Part shown: positions 1-13,078 of the stretch, in pieces
How the letters are laid out: each line of letters begins with the position of its first letter
How positions within the stretch are numbered: position 1 is the first letter of the stretch
Assembly: GCA_019321725.1 (NCBI GenBank)
Contig: CM033106.1
Coordinates: 29,376,118 to 29,440,117 of the forward strand
Length of the DNA: 64,000 nt
Reading direction: 5' to 3'
Source: Paulownia fortunei
Lineage: Eukaryota; Streptophyta; Magnoliopsida; Lamiales; Paulowniaceae
Program-made: the position numbers and the translations under genes
The notes under the pieces: generated by a model
The model's input: only the letters and a program-made list of their open reading frames with translations
Database searches by the model: none
What the model was told of the DNA's origin: nothing

Positions 1-79
1 GGTTTTTTGCCTTTTTTGCTATATTTTCTTCAGATTTTTTCGGTTTGATTAGTACAATCCGCATTTTGTTATACTGCGT

Positions 80-3000
80 ATGGAAGGAAATTGCCGGCGG
101 GAGAGTCCGCATCCGCCCTGGCTGCCGTCGGCGGCGAATATAGGTTGCAACCAAGAGTTGACTCGGTCGAACTCGGATGCGTCATCTCTGACTGCTGAGA
201 ATTGCAAAGATACTTTTCGCCGCTCGGCGAATGTGACGCCGGTAACTCTCTTCTTTCGTTCTCGAATTTAGTGACTCTCCGATTCATAATGTGTTTTTTT
301 TTTTTTTTTCTTTTTTCGTTTGATTTTGACGCTGTACGATGCAGTAGTTGTATGTAATTTAATTGCATGTGATCCTTTGTTCAGTGGTTTGGTGTGAAGT
401 TTATGTAGGCAAATGTTTATTGAATTAGAGAGTAGTTAACCTATGTAATTCCCGTGATTTCTTTAGATTTTGCGTGCGCTTCCGATCCTTGCATTAAAAG
501 GACAAGCACAAGGGGTGGCTTATTCTACACTGAAAGGAAGGAAGAACAACTCTCTAATTGTCAATTTTCGGATTGAGTATTTTAAGTTGCACTTAGTTTT
601 TCAGTTTGATGTGGCTTCTGGAGGAGGAAAATATTTTTGTGATTAAAGTGTGTTGCTGTGGAAAGGAAAGAAATGAACTGACATGAATGTCAAATACGTT
701 CACGGATTCAAGCATTGCTACATGGTGGCCTTTTCAATGTCTTGTGCACATGGAAATTAATCTATCCTATATGGAAATTAAACCTGAAATTAATACTGAT
801 AATAATGAGATGAAATTAGAAAGGATTTGAATTTTCTTGTCAGGTCCTATAGATCTTTTCTGAATGTTTGTCAGGTTTTATTAGCTGAAATAGAATCATC
901 AGTGGGAAGAAGGGGCAACAATCTGGTGACTTAGTTTGGCGTTAAAGTATGCTGAACCATGTCCTTTAGTCTGATTGGTGATTAGTATCGTCTTCTACGT
1001 ATCTGTGTCTCTATGCACTTGCTGTGTTGCAGTGAATTACCAAACACAAGGAAGAACTGAAATCCAATACCAGCTGATGGAGCATTTTGTGAAGCTGTCT
1101 GACTTTAGTTACAGTGGAGGCATTAGCAAGGGCTTCTATATGAGACATGGTTGTGATTAGCCTTGCTTCCTTTCATTGAAAGGGTTGAATGAATTATCAC
1201 ATTTCAGTGTGAATTCTCAAGACTTGTTAGATATTTTTAAAAAGGCTGTAGTGATATGGTGTTGGAGAACTGGCCAGTTGGACACAAACCAGAAGCTTCT
1301 AGATGACAAAATTTGTGTTGTCGTTTAGTAATAGATTGAAGCCACAAACAATCAGTAAATTATGATTGACTCTTCCAATTATCTCTGCCTTCATATGCAA
1401 CATTAAAACTATTCTTCTGAAGACTTCTTGTGTTTAGTCTTTTGACACATATTCAGCTAGGCCGCCGCTGAACTGTGTTGGAATTTTTTCCCTCATGAAT
1501 TGTAAGATCAGGCTGCTAATGTTTTCTAGCTCTACTATCCGTTGGGGGGTGGGGGGAGTGATGGTATTCATATTTCTACATGTTTCTGCAAGTGTTACCC
1601 AAGTTTCAAAATTTTTTGAAGCTGTCTGAACTGGCCTAATTTTTCCTTATAGATACTTAGCTGCTTTGTGTTGCGGAATTTTATGAACGCAAGTGCATGT
1701 TATCGTAGACAAGTAATAAAGTGATGAGTAGAGTATTGCTCCCACGAGAACTGTTGAATTATTAAGTACCGAAATTATATTAACTCTAATTTTTTTTGAA
1801 CAAATGAAAGAATGTGTTTATGATTATAAACTAAATATAAGTAAACTAAACTAATAATAAAAAACAATTAAAGATGAAATTCAATAACTTAAAAGCCTAG
1901 AGGTATGATTTTACCATAATTAGTCCGAATTGAATAATTTATCTCATCAATTTTAATTTATTTTTCAAGTGATAGTCGAGAATCCCTAAATTATCCACTA
2001 GTCTCTCCCGAGATCTAACGAAAATATCATCAATTGCTAACCACTATATTCCTATGTGAATTACAACAATTATTAATTCATTAGGTTTTATGGATCACAA
2101 ACAAGACTGCACAAACCATGCAAGTATATTCTTATCTCACATGCAATTTATGATTTTCTACACATAGAACTAGACACACATATCATTTTTCGGGTCAATA
2201 TGATTAGCAAATAATTCAATTAGTGGCCAAGTAAGTGAAAACATTAGGAATCATGTAGAAAACTCAACTTGAAAAATAAATCAAAAATTGAATTGATATA
2301 AATATTCAAAACATCTTAATTAGATTACTTCACAACCCTAGAAAAAGAAAATAAAATAGAACTTGGAAAAGGACGAGTTTTTTCCCTTGTGATGTCTTCT
2401 TCCTTAATCTTGGAAGAAATATCTCCTCTTCTTCTTATCTTCTTCTTTTTTTCCTTATTCTTTCTTGGCTTCTCTTAACTCTCCTCTGCTCCTCCCCAAA
2501 AAAACTACCTTGGAGGCTTTTTGGGATGTTAAAAATCAGATGGGAGATGCCTTAAATAGGGCAAAATGTCCATTTTAGCCTTATTTTTCCGTCTGGCAGC
2601 GCATAGGCATTGTACCTACTGTACTCGGGATGATTTTTTTATTTTTATTTTTTTAAAACAAATATAAGATAAATGTAGATTTTAGTACATCCAAGTGACA
2701 TTCTTTCTTCATCATCAAATCTGCAAAATAACATTAAAAACGATGATAAACTTCACAAGAATTTCGAAAACTAATAAAAAAGTTAAGTAAATTGTACTAA
2801 ATTAATGGGTATAAAACTCACTTATCACTGTATACTTCTGCAACTCAAATGCAATTATTCATGTTTAGAATTAGTCATTATATATATTTATATATATGCC
2901 ATTTTTGTTGTTTACATCTGTAGACATGTTCCTTTCTTTTTTATGTTGATGATCACATAGGCCTCATCAAGATTTTGGACAATGTTTCCTTGAAATTTAA

Positions 3001-5642
3001 TGTTCTTATCTGCCATTAGGAAGCATGGTAATCTGTAACTGACAAAGGAAAAAGATAGATACTGAGGTAGTTTTTTGCACCACTTAGAATGAAAAGTCCA
3101 TTGCTGAAGTGGATATTTTAGTGTGGGCTTTATGAAAATTGCTTCCACAGTTTGTCCAACGTTTGATGAAACACATATTAGTAGCCATTTGGTAGAATAT
3201 GCAGGTAAAAAAATTTCAAAATCCATCAATATCGAAATGTGCTCCCAAATGTACCCCAACTCCGTTGGTGGTTTTTGTCAAACTTACTACCTTATTTTGA
3301 TAACCATTTTTTCCTTTTCCACTAAAATATAATGGGTTAAAAGCTTCTATATGATTAGTAAATGATAGTGGTCACAGTTGATTTTCTTTTCAGTCTATCT
3401 ATGAGTGTGTGAGTTTTTCTCACATTCCTTTCTGCAGGATGACCGCACAAGATGGACGGATGAGAAGCACAATTTATATCTTCATCATTTGGAAGTGTCT
3501 TTTGTTAAACAGTTGCACCAGTCAAAGTGTCTGCTTGCACAATGCTCAGAGCAAAACCAGGGAGGCATAAATATGTCTCAAAAGCGGTTGATCAATGTGG
3601 AAAATGCTTCTGAACAGGTTGAGGAATGCGTTTGGGGCCCTTGTTTAATGTTTTAAGCTGTTAAATTCTCTTTGATTGCATGGGCAAACTGCATATAACA
3701 CAACATGAAAATTTATTTGTTTCTTTTGTCTTTACCAGTTTAATGTTTTACGGAATGGCTGTTGGCAAAAGATTAACTGCGTAGGGGGTGAGCCTCTTTC
3801 CAGTAGTACTTCAGCTGATTCCTGCGCTTCTCTTAAGAGTAAATCGAGATATAAGTTCAAGCGTATGGGCATGCACTGTCATCCACCATCAGCTGAAATG
3901 CCGGGGTTTCTGAAGCTTTGCAGTACAGTGGAAAGCGGGAAAGGGACAATAACTCATGGATTAGCAACATGTTCACTGGAATGTTCTTCCAACAACCCAT
4001 TCCCTGGGGATTTATTTGACTTAAAGAGAGGTGATTTTAACTTATCCTTGTTGATCACTGGGTCTTAATCTTTGTTATTCCTCCTTTGTGGAAGGAGATG
4101 GTATTTTTAAGTTCTGAATGAGTTTGCTCTGTTGCTGATGTGAGTTTTTCTATTATCTGTTATTGATATATGTTAATGATATTGAGTACATAAACATATT
4201 TGTCACTTCATTTGGAGAAGTATAATTGACGATGGAAAAGCACACACTCAGATGCACAAAATGCACGGTTTCCTGTTTTATCTGCTTGTGAGTCCACTCT
4301 AGCATGCAAAGATAACATCCTTCCATCTCATACATCAATTTGTATGTATAAGCACCCAAATATTCAGTCTTCTGGGTTCTTCCTTTGGTCCTTTTGCCTT
4401 TTTGACTCTCATGACAACTGGTACAACGGAACAGATGAGCTTTCTAGGGAATAGATGTTTCAGAAAGGTCGCTGCACTTCTCAAGTATTAATTCTCCTAT
4501 CACATAATCCTGAACTTCATGTAACAATTGTTATGTAGTTGTGTATTGATGTGAAAAGTATACCGTTGATGTTGTTTTTACTAGCAATGCATCTGACAAA
4601 ATAGCTTGATTGTTACTTTAGCTTTTCACACTATCAGCCTTTAGAAATTGCAAGTTTCCAAAGTACTGTTGCTTTTCTTAGTAACTTGTTATGAAATGGG
4701 TGCTAGTTAATATATGGGGTTGACTCAAGGACTTTTGCTTTATCTGTAAAATATCTAGGCTCATAGTTACCTTTGTATGTTGGGATAGATTGGGGGATTT
4801 TTGTGGAAGTTGCTGAGCTTCAAACACTAGTGTAAGATTTTGGGCCTCAGCCCCCATTGTCTCTTATTGTCGGCGCCATCTGGTTGTACACGGTTCTGTA
4901 AGGAAACAGGGGCGGGGTGGTGGGGGAAGGCTGCAAGGAATGATTTGAAAACAGGGGCGGGGATGAAATGTAAATCTTGTATGGGACTAAATGTGTTATT
5001 TAAACTCATTAGTATAGCAACAACAAAAGTACATTGACGAGTATGGTATCCAAAACTTAGCAAATGGAGTTGGTCCATATATTCAAGTTTACCTAATTAT
5101 TTTAAAAACATGTATGTATACTTATGCGCATTTTACTTGTTTCACTGTTGTGATAGGTTTCTATTTTTGATGAAAAATAAATGAGGAGATTGAGTAATGC
5201 ATTGCCGATGTGACCAGTTTTTCTCTAACTGAGAAGCATATTTCGCTACTCATTTAGTTGAATAATTTTTGTTTTGTGGAAATGCAAGTGCTTATGCATG
5301 TAATAGTTGGAAAGATGCCATTTCAGTTGCATAGTTTACCCTTCTTTTTTGTTCTGCTATCATTTATTCACATTATTGGGTTTTCTGCAGAGGGAACGGG
5401 TCAGAATTTTCTGGATGAAGACAATCAAAGTACATCAAATTTTGAGTCTCAGGCAAAAAGGTTGAAGACAGCTTTAGCAGATAGTTCCCGTCAGGATCAA
5501 GTAATATCTAGACTTGATTTTCTGTTAGCAATTCTTTTTATTGTACAAGAAACTATTAGATCTCTTCTTGATCCAGGTATCTGTTCTTTAAAATTGTCTC
5601 TTCCAGGAAATGTCCTATAGCAGATTATTCAGTGATCAATAG
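80..5642 (+). CDS. COR27: Cold-regulated protein 27/28-like (COR27/COR28 family)
   Basis: Five exons read from splice sites: 80-241, 3438-3617, 3739-4030, 5391-5500 and 5607-5642. Phases agree throughout and the predicted protein is about 259 aa. The match to plant COR27/COR28 proteins is from family knowledge: an N-terminal Ser-rich ELTRSNSDASSLT stretch, the hallmark RWTDEKHNLYLHHLE helix opening exon 2, FNVLRNGCWQKIN opening exon 3, and a late AKRLKTALADSS segment before the last splice. In Arabidopsis these small nuclear proteins are cold- and light-regulated and act on the circadian clock, freezing tolerance and photomorphogenesis. Here the role is inferred by family. Intron 1 is unusually long (3.2 kb) and carries a probable solo LTR. 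The last exon (11 codons) is the least certain part. Reading through donor 5501 instead gives a different hydrophobic C-terminus ending at 5620. Confidence 0.82.
1669..2827 (-). mobile_element. Probable solo LTR (Tat/Athila-like gypsy) in COR27-like intron 1
   Basis: Read on the minus strand the block opens TGATAAGTGAG and closes ...CCGCAACA, giving TG...CA ends. Inside are a TATA-like CCTATTTAAGGC, a short Arg/Lys-codon-like purine-rich leader, and an end region with the CTCGTGGGAGCAATACTC phrase followed by a cytosine-poor stretch. That layout is familiar from Tat/Athila-type LTRs. No second LTR, coding region or clean target-site duplication is visible (ctttg before, ctgta after), so it would be an old solo LTR or the family call could be wrong. 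It lies antisense to the host gene within intron 1. Base composition is more AT-rich than the flanking intron. Confidence 0.5.
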
Positions 5643-7762
5643 TTCTACTCTTGGAGGAGAACTAGCACGTCATGAATCTGTGTCTGAAAATTTTGAGAGC
5701 TTTGTTTATCCTCCAACTTGAAATTCTTTTTGACATGGAACCCGCTGTGAGACTTTGCTTTTGAAAGATGATCACAATGACTAGTAGTACAAGCTTTTAA
5801 TTTCTTCTGTCAGTGCCTAATTGAAGGAACAATTTCAAGCCAGATCCAGGTGATTTGAGAGTGAAAGGATGCAATCCTACAAAGTTTTGCTTTTCTGAAA
5901 TTATGGACCATAGTCATAGTAGGAACATAAATTTTCATTCTTGCATGAACTCATTTCTTTGATCTGTAGATGAGATGTAAATGTAGATGTAAAAGGTATG
6001 TATATTTACCTGTGTAAAGGTGAGGAATCTGCTTTTTCCCCTCCTTTCAGGCATTATGGATGAGATGTAAATGATTCATGGATATGTAGGCTCCTTTCCT
6101 GGCGAACTTTAGGTTCCCACTTTCAATTTTGTGAGTTGTGCTGGAGTTTGTGGATTGCCTGCTCCAAATGTATATATATTTGTCTATACGTTTTTGCTGA
6201 CAAATGGTTAATGTCTTCTATTTGTTTTTTTGCATTAGATCTAATTTAGTCTTGGTTGTAAGCTTGAGCAGCCAACCATTTCTGCTGGCTTGTCCTTGTT
6301 TGAGGGACCTATTGCTATCCTAATTGTTATAGCTCAAAAGTTTTGAAGGGGATGTTATATTCCGCCACAGCTATGGTATTATACAGGTTCAATTGGGCAT
6401 CTGAAGATGTGGCCCAAGCCGCTAACATGAGGATGTGGCAAAGTATCCCAATAAAGTATGATCTGTTCAACTAATCTGATCTGCTTTTACATGGATCTAC
6501 TAGATTTTAATGTATAACAACAGCCTTTTGGAATTTAGTATTGTTCTTTCCTTTGTAAACATTTTAGTAGGTACTACACCGGTGTCGTGTTAGGTTAAAT
6601 CATCAAGCCTTTTTGCTTTTTCGTATTATTTTAAAGCTAATTTGCAGTATTTTAGATGATTATATAATATGCTTTTGTTTTTATTCTGGGAACTCTTGCC
6701 TCTGAAGTCAAGTATTAGCAGAAATCAATTCCTTGAGGGAGAAAAGCATCAAATTTTCATAGCTGCCAATAGCATCACATCTTATGTGTGCATCAATCTA
6801 ATCTGTAAATCGATAATTGATTAATTAATTTTACAGTCATGTCCTATAAATATTGATATTAATGATGTAATAATGATAAAATTGATTTTTTCAAAAAAAA
6901 TCTTTATTTATTTGATTAATTAATTTCACTAGCCAGGTTTCAATAAACTTTATTTATTCTGGCATATATGCAAGGCAAGCGTGTAGTCCTTTGGCTTTAA
7001 TTGGATCCATTAATAATTGTATCTACGCATTTTTTTTATAATGATCTGGTCAATAATAATTTGACGAAATTAACAAAACACCTCTGACGTGCAAAGTTGC
7101 ATAAGATTTATTTTAAGTTCGGTAAAATTTCACCTTTGACATGCAAAGTTGTAGTGCTAGTGGAAACTCAAAATGTTAAACTAATTAGAGAAAATATATG
7201 TTGAGCAGATTATTCAAACCACCCCCAACCTCACCCCCACCCAATAAAAAAAAAAAGGAAAAAGAAAAAATATCTCCCCCCGCCCCACACCAAAAAAAGA
7301 AAAAGCTCATAATAGATAATTTTTATTTTAATTTACTTAATCTGTACTTAGAACGGGGTACATAAAATTGTGTGTATTTGAAGGATTATATTCCCCTTTC
7401 TACTTCCTCATAAATTTATGATAGTGCCAGTTATCTTTCATAAAATAGTATAAAATGAATACGATACGATTTTAGGAAAGATTGATATAATGCTAAGTTA
7501 ACTATTTTCTACTTCATAAACGTTAATAGAAAACCATCCTCAAAAGTCAAAACTGAAAAAGAAAATCAGAAAAACCTAAATAAAACCCAGAAATAAAAAA
7601 ATTGGACAAAAGAAAACGCAGAAAACAGGTGGGGGTAAGTCCAAGTCTACCGAAACCCTCTCCTGTTCTTCCATGGAGGTTTGGACTTCAACATATTGAA
7701 TCATTGCAAACGACAGAACTACAAACCCTTTTTCCACTTCCCTTGTATTCCACTCCTAAAAC
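5643..7762. other. Intergenic region between COR27-like and fucosyltransferase genes
   Basis: The first few hundred bases are probably 3' UTR of the COR27-like gene. The rest is AT-rich with homopolymer runs and no coding segment I can support. An A- and C-rich patch at about 7215-7310 looks like low-complexity sequence. The last part before 7763 is the presumed promoter of the fucosyltransferase gene, but I see no convincing TATA box. Confidence 0.6.
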
Positions 7763-7763
7763 C

Positions 7764-7806
<43 letters not shown>
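7763..7806. repeat. Compound (CT)n(AC)n microsatellite in 5' leader
   Basis: About ten CT units run directly into about twelve AC units, roughly 160 bp upstream of the fucosyltransferase start codon. It probably sits in the 5' UTR or core promoter. CT-rich leaders are common in plant genes. Length polymorphism is expected. Confidence 0.9.
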
Positions 7807-7808
<2 letters not shown>

Positions 7809-7962
7809 ACGCACGCAGAAGAGTTTCGTTTAATTCTTCAAATAAAATGAGTCCCATTTTTCGAGACAACCATCTATAACGTTTACACACCATATTTTGA
7901 TAAAGATCAATTTTTTTGTTTAATAAATCTTCAGTCCAGGAATTTATTTCCAATCCGAGTTC

Positions 7963-10900
7963 ATGGCTACTGCTAACCATAGACAGCATCCGAAACCCGA
8001 AGAATTACCCGATCTGGATATCCCATCAACGTCTTATTCATCATCATCTTCTTCTTCTTCTTCAAATTCAAACAAGAAAAAATGGTCGAATTTTCTACCA
8101 ATTTTGGTGGGCTTGGTGGTGATAGGAGAGATCGCGTTTTTGGGCCGGCTCGACATGGTCAAGAACGCTGACCTGGTCAACTCATGGGCGGACTCGTTCT
8201 ACCACTTCACTCAAACGACGTCATCGTCTTCTTGGTCAACCGAAGATGCGGGGTCGGGTCACGATCGGTTCTCCGAACATGATGACAGCTGTGAAGCATG
8301 GTTGGAGAAGGAGGACTCTGTGCCTTATTCTAGGGATTTCAAGAAAAACCCATTTATGTACACGGGGCTGATGAGGTAGCTTTTATTCTGGATATTCAAG
8401 TTATTCCTTTTGTTGAACTGTTAAATTCCTTTATTGTTTGAAAAGTTGGAGGGTGGTTTCTTAGTAAGTGGATATTTGATAAAATTATTATTCATTTTGT
8501 AGCATGTTATTGTGTTTTGCTGACATTTGTGCTAAATGCCTGTGGTTATTTATTATAACAATCCAAATTGGATTGCAGCTAAGTTTTTTTGACATTGTTG
8601 ATTTCCTGTCCTGAAAAAGAGGAAAGTTTGTATAAGGCTCATTAATGCCAACATATGGATGTTCCAGATTACGCGAGTAACCAAAAATTTATGGAGGAGT
8701 CACTGAAATGTGATAACAATGCCAATAGCTTTAAGGCATTCAAAATGGAAATTGTCAGTGTTTTTTGTGAGTATATGTTTGTTGGGTCAACATTTTCTTC
8801 TGCCAATTTATCTCTGCGTCTATAGCTGTTGATCAGTTTGGTGGATTTACTGTGCAACATTACATGTTTTGACTTCTATAGTACAATATGCAGGATTGGA
8901 AGACCTGTGCTGTTGGATGTAAGTTTGGGTTTGAAGCTGGTAAGAAACCTGATGCTGCATTTGGAATTCCTCAACAACCTGGCACTGCTAGTGTGCTTAG
9001 GTCAATGGAGTCAGCTACATATTATGCCGAGAATAATATTGCCGTGGCACGACGGTGGGTAAGCACATAATGTGGTTGCTTTTGCCTCTTTTTCCAGTGT
9101 GTATCTATCTAAAGCCATATCTATAGATTTTCAGACTATGAATCCTTATCTGCGAGCATAAATCAAGATATTCTGGATATTTTCTCACTAAAGTCAATTA
9201 ATATTTAATGGTTACATTCTAGTTAACTGATTTATGTGTTTTTGTGCTCTGTTTATTGACCAAATAACAAGAAGAAGAATGATAGAGAAGTTATTTAGAC
9301 AAAGAATGTGGAAGTTATTTTAATGCTTTACCCATGCCCCTACATGAATCATGTTTTCAGTATCAGCTAGAAGCCACATTAGGCACACACAAAATGCAAG
9401 TGATATCTTACTCTGATCTTTTTTTGGAGATTATTCTTTAAACCAAAAATTATCATTTCAATAACTAGTTGAACTCTGGGTTTTTAAAATTGGTGTGTCC
9501 TACTTTTAATAGTTTGGATGACTTGAAGATCATATTTTAGGTCTAATTTTGGGATCCCATACTTTTGATAGTTTATTCAAGGATGGTGTTGTAGAATTTA
9601 ATTGAATACTCTGTTATTTTGGATGATTAGAGGGTCATATCATACAATTAAATTTTAATATTCCAGATGCTGTGGGTATCTTGAAGTTTAAAGTCTTTTC
9701 CATTCTTGTTATGTTGTAGATCTTAGTGAAGATAATGTTGTAAGGCCGCAAAATTTTAATGGACTTAATAGTTAGCAACTTTTTATGCTCATTTTTAATG
9801 TATATCTGGGATAATTTTGGAATTGGTTAATAATCTGAATCAGGATTCTTTTGGTGCTTTGAAAGTATAGATAATTGGGATTTTAGTAACTATGGTTGTT
9901 AGTGCTTGCTCAAATTTTTGGGAGCTCATTTGGTTCTCCTCTTCATCCTTTATGTTTTCTAGCTAGCTTCAACTGGTATACCATTCATACTATTACTCCT
10001 CGTTCTACTAATTTGATTATGGTATGTTTCTTATGTCACAGGAAGGGATATGATGTTGTAATGACTACCAGCCTTTCATCAGATGTGCCTGTGGGATATT
10101 TCTCTTGGGCTGAATATGATATAATGGCTCCAGTCCAACCAAAAACTGAAAATGCTCTTGCTGCTGCCTTTATTTCTAATTGTGGTGCTCGGAATTTTCG
10201 ATTGCAAGCGTTGGTAGCACTTGAGAATGCAAACGTTAAAATTGATTCTTATGGGGGTTGCCATCGAAACCGTGACGGAAGAGGTAAATTTATTGATATT
10301 TTGTTCAATGATTGGAGATTGCAGTTTAACTTTGTATATCTATTTAATTTTTTTCTTGTATTTGCTAAGTCATGTCAACTCTACATTTGTCAATATAAGA
10401 AAGAAGTTTTTATTTCACAGAGAATCTTCCTTTTGCTAAACATTTCATGACTGCATGGATGTTCTATTTTCTCCTTGGCTTCTGCTTGCATCTGCAAACT
10501 TCTATAGGATGAATGCTCACTATCATTTATTTATTGGATACATCACACATGCACGTCTACAATTCGTTTTGGTCATAGATTTTCAGCTCTGGAACTGCAT
10601 CCTGAATAGTGTGATGGATAATTTTTTTCTTGTAGGCTACTCAATATTTGCATGTGTCAAGTGGAAAGTTGGACTTTCTGAGAAATTTGTCCTGTGAATA
10701 TAGTTTACATTGTTGAAAAAGTATTAATGAAAACCTACCTCTTAAGAAGCGTAAAAAATTAACTTTTTGGAGCTCAATGTTAAGACGCAAAAATATGAAG
10801 ACAAAAAATTGATAAAAATCTATGTGGATGGTACCTCTGTAGACCAATTAATATAGAATTGATATTCTTTGATTGATTTTCTGTATCCAGTTGTGTTTGG

Positions 10901-13078
10901 ACATGGCTTAAGTGGACTTGTATGAAGATTTGTTCTTTTCTCATATTTGCAGTGGACAAAGTGGAAACGTTGAGGCGGTACAAATTTAGCTTGGCTTTTG
11001 AAAACTCCAACGAGGAGGATTATGTTACTGAAAAATTTTTCCAGTCTCTTGTAGCTGGTAAAGTATTATATAATTTCTTACTTCTTGCTTTGTTGTTGAT
11101 GAACAAATTGAGTCCAGACTAGTTCTAATATATTTATATATTATATTTGTATACATTTATATGTATAAATAAATATTATAGTATATGTATAATCTGTATG
11201 AATATATACATACATTAATTTTGCCTGCTTATAGAGTTTATAAGTGACTTCAGGTCAAGTTTCACCCTTTTCTTTTAGATTTTTTTAGTGCAATCTGCAT
11301 AAGTTCAGACAATTTGACGTGGCCGAAAGATACAGAGCAAAGTCCCTAGTAAGTTTTGGAATTTGGGATGCGTGCATTGGAGAAATTGAAATAACTGAAA
11401 TGTTTCTAAGGAACTAATACATAAGTTGAGTTCAGGATGTGGTCTATTTTGGCAAAAGTTGATGAATGCATGGTTTAAGCCTGAGTGGCTTAACCTTTTT
11501 GAACAAGCACTTTTCTTTCTAGCACAATGCTTTCAATTTGCGAAATTTTTCTGATGTGTAGAAAGATACTCTAGAACATGCTTAAGATTCTACTTGTGTA
11601 ACTTCTACTCTTGGGAGTAGTCGTAATTTGGGACTTTATGATGCTGTTGTCTGACAAAGGGCATTGATCATACATTGTAGGTACTGTTCCTGTGGTCATT
11701 GGCGCCCCTAATATCCAAGATTTTGCTCCTTCTCCTGGTTCACTGTTGCATATCAGGGAGGTGAAAGATGTTGATTCTGTTGCCAAGACAATGAAGTATC
11801 TTGCTGAAAATGCCAGTGCATACAATGAATCATTAAGGTCTGCATTATAGTGATGACCTGTGTGAATTTTCTTGTAAAAGACTTCATTACCAAACCCATG
11901 AAACTAAATCGGCTTATTCTTTAAGTTATTCTTTTTATTAATGTATTCATGCCTCAACTTTGATACGCTTCTGTTTGCATATCATTTTTTATCAGTGTAT
12001 GAACCGGATTAAATGGATAACATTTAACATATTGAGGGCCTTTTCTCATATTGGTACTTTTTGTTTAGGTGGAAGTTTGAGGGGCCATCCGATTCTTTCA
12101 AGGCCCTGGTTGATATGGCTGCAGTACACTCATCATGTCGTTTATGCATTTACTTGGCAACCAAGATCCAAGACAAAGATGAAAAGAGTCCAGAATTTAG
12201 AAAACGCCCCTGCAAGTGTATCAATGGCTCAAAAACCATATATCACATATATGTAAGAGAAAGAGGGAGGTTTGAGATGGAATCCATTTTCTTAAGGTAC
12301 ATGTTGTGTGTGTAACAGTGGTTGGGTTGATTTTGCACCTCTAGTTCTTATATTACTTATTGAATCTAGTAATATGATGAAATTCATTACATTCTAGTAT
12401 GTATGACATGTTCGACTTGCCATTGATCATTATACGAATGGATACCATAAGACTTAAGTGATCTTTTTAATAAGATTCTACTTATGTATCACTTTTATTT
12501 CTGCAACTGGATTAACAATTAATAATATTCTTGTTTCTTTTGAGTTTGTTGGTACAATCTACTTCATTTAGGAGCTTACCTTGGAATGTAGTATATTAAT
12601 TTGCAGTGTATCTATTTCACATCACCTACTTGGAGTAGTTTGACCCAGGAAAAGAAAAAGAGAAAGGAAAAGGAGCAACTCTTCTAAGCATCTTTATTTC
12701 TTCATTGTAATTTACTTACATGGTTCCTTTAGCGAATTAAGATAGTGCCTAATTCATATAGAAAATATTCCATAATTGTTTCTCTTCATATTTGGGCGCT
12801 CATGTCTGGTACCTTCATGCAGGTCAGACAATTTGACCCTGGAGGCCTTATCTTCTGCTGTTTTACTGAAGTTTAAGTCTCTGAAACATGTACCCATTTG
12901 GAAATTGGAGAGGCCAGAAAGCATAAGGGGTGGGAATGAGCTCAAAGTTTACAAGATATATACCGTCGGAATGACACAGAGGCAAGCATTGTATACATTT
13001 AGATACAAAGGAGATTCTGATTTCAGGAATCACATAGAGAGCCACCCATGTGCCAAGTTTGAAGTCATATTTGTATAA
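7963..13078 (+). CDS. FUT11: Glycoprotein core alpha-1,3-fucosyltransferase (GT10)
   Basis: Exons: 7963-8375, 8894-9054, 10042-10283, 10953-11057, 11681-11837, 12069-12296 and 12823-13078, about 520 aa. The enzyme transfers fucose from GDP-fucose to the innermost GlcNAc of N-glycans in the Golgi (family knowledge). The sequence shows a short Ser-rich cytosolic tail, one membrane anchor near residues 45-62 ([17 protein letters not shown]) and a stem. The GT10 catalytic core has [16 protein letters not shown], the [11 protein letters not shown] loop and the signature [18 protein letters not shown] followed by VPVVIGAPN. The C-terminal region, with CRLC and CKC cysteines, ends CAKFEVIFV. All later introns splice in phase. 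Exon 1 (ending phase 2 at 8375) does not join exon 2 (phase 0 at 8894 or 8882) in frame. A microexon, a missed splice site or a one-base error is needed. Exon 2 otherwise matches the family well. Confidence 0.92.

Noticed and set aside
9896..10450. 184-codon open frame as a separate gene
   Set aside because: It is exon 3 of the fucosyltransferase extended into both introns; the core [16 protein letters not shown] belongs to the GT10 protein.
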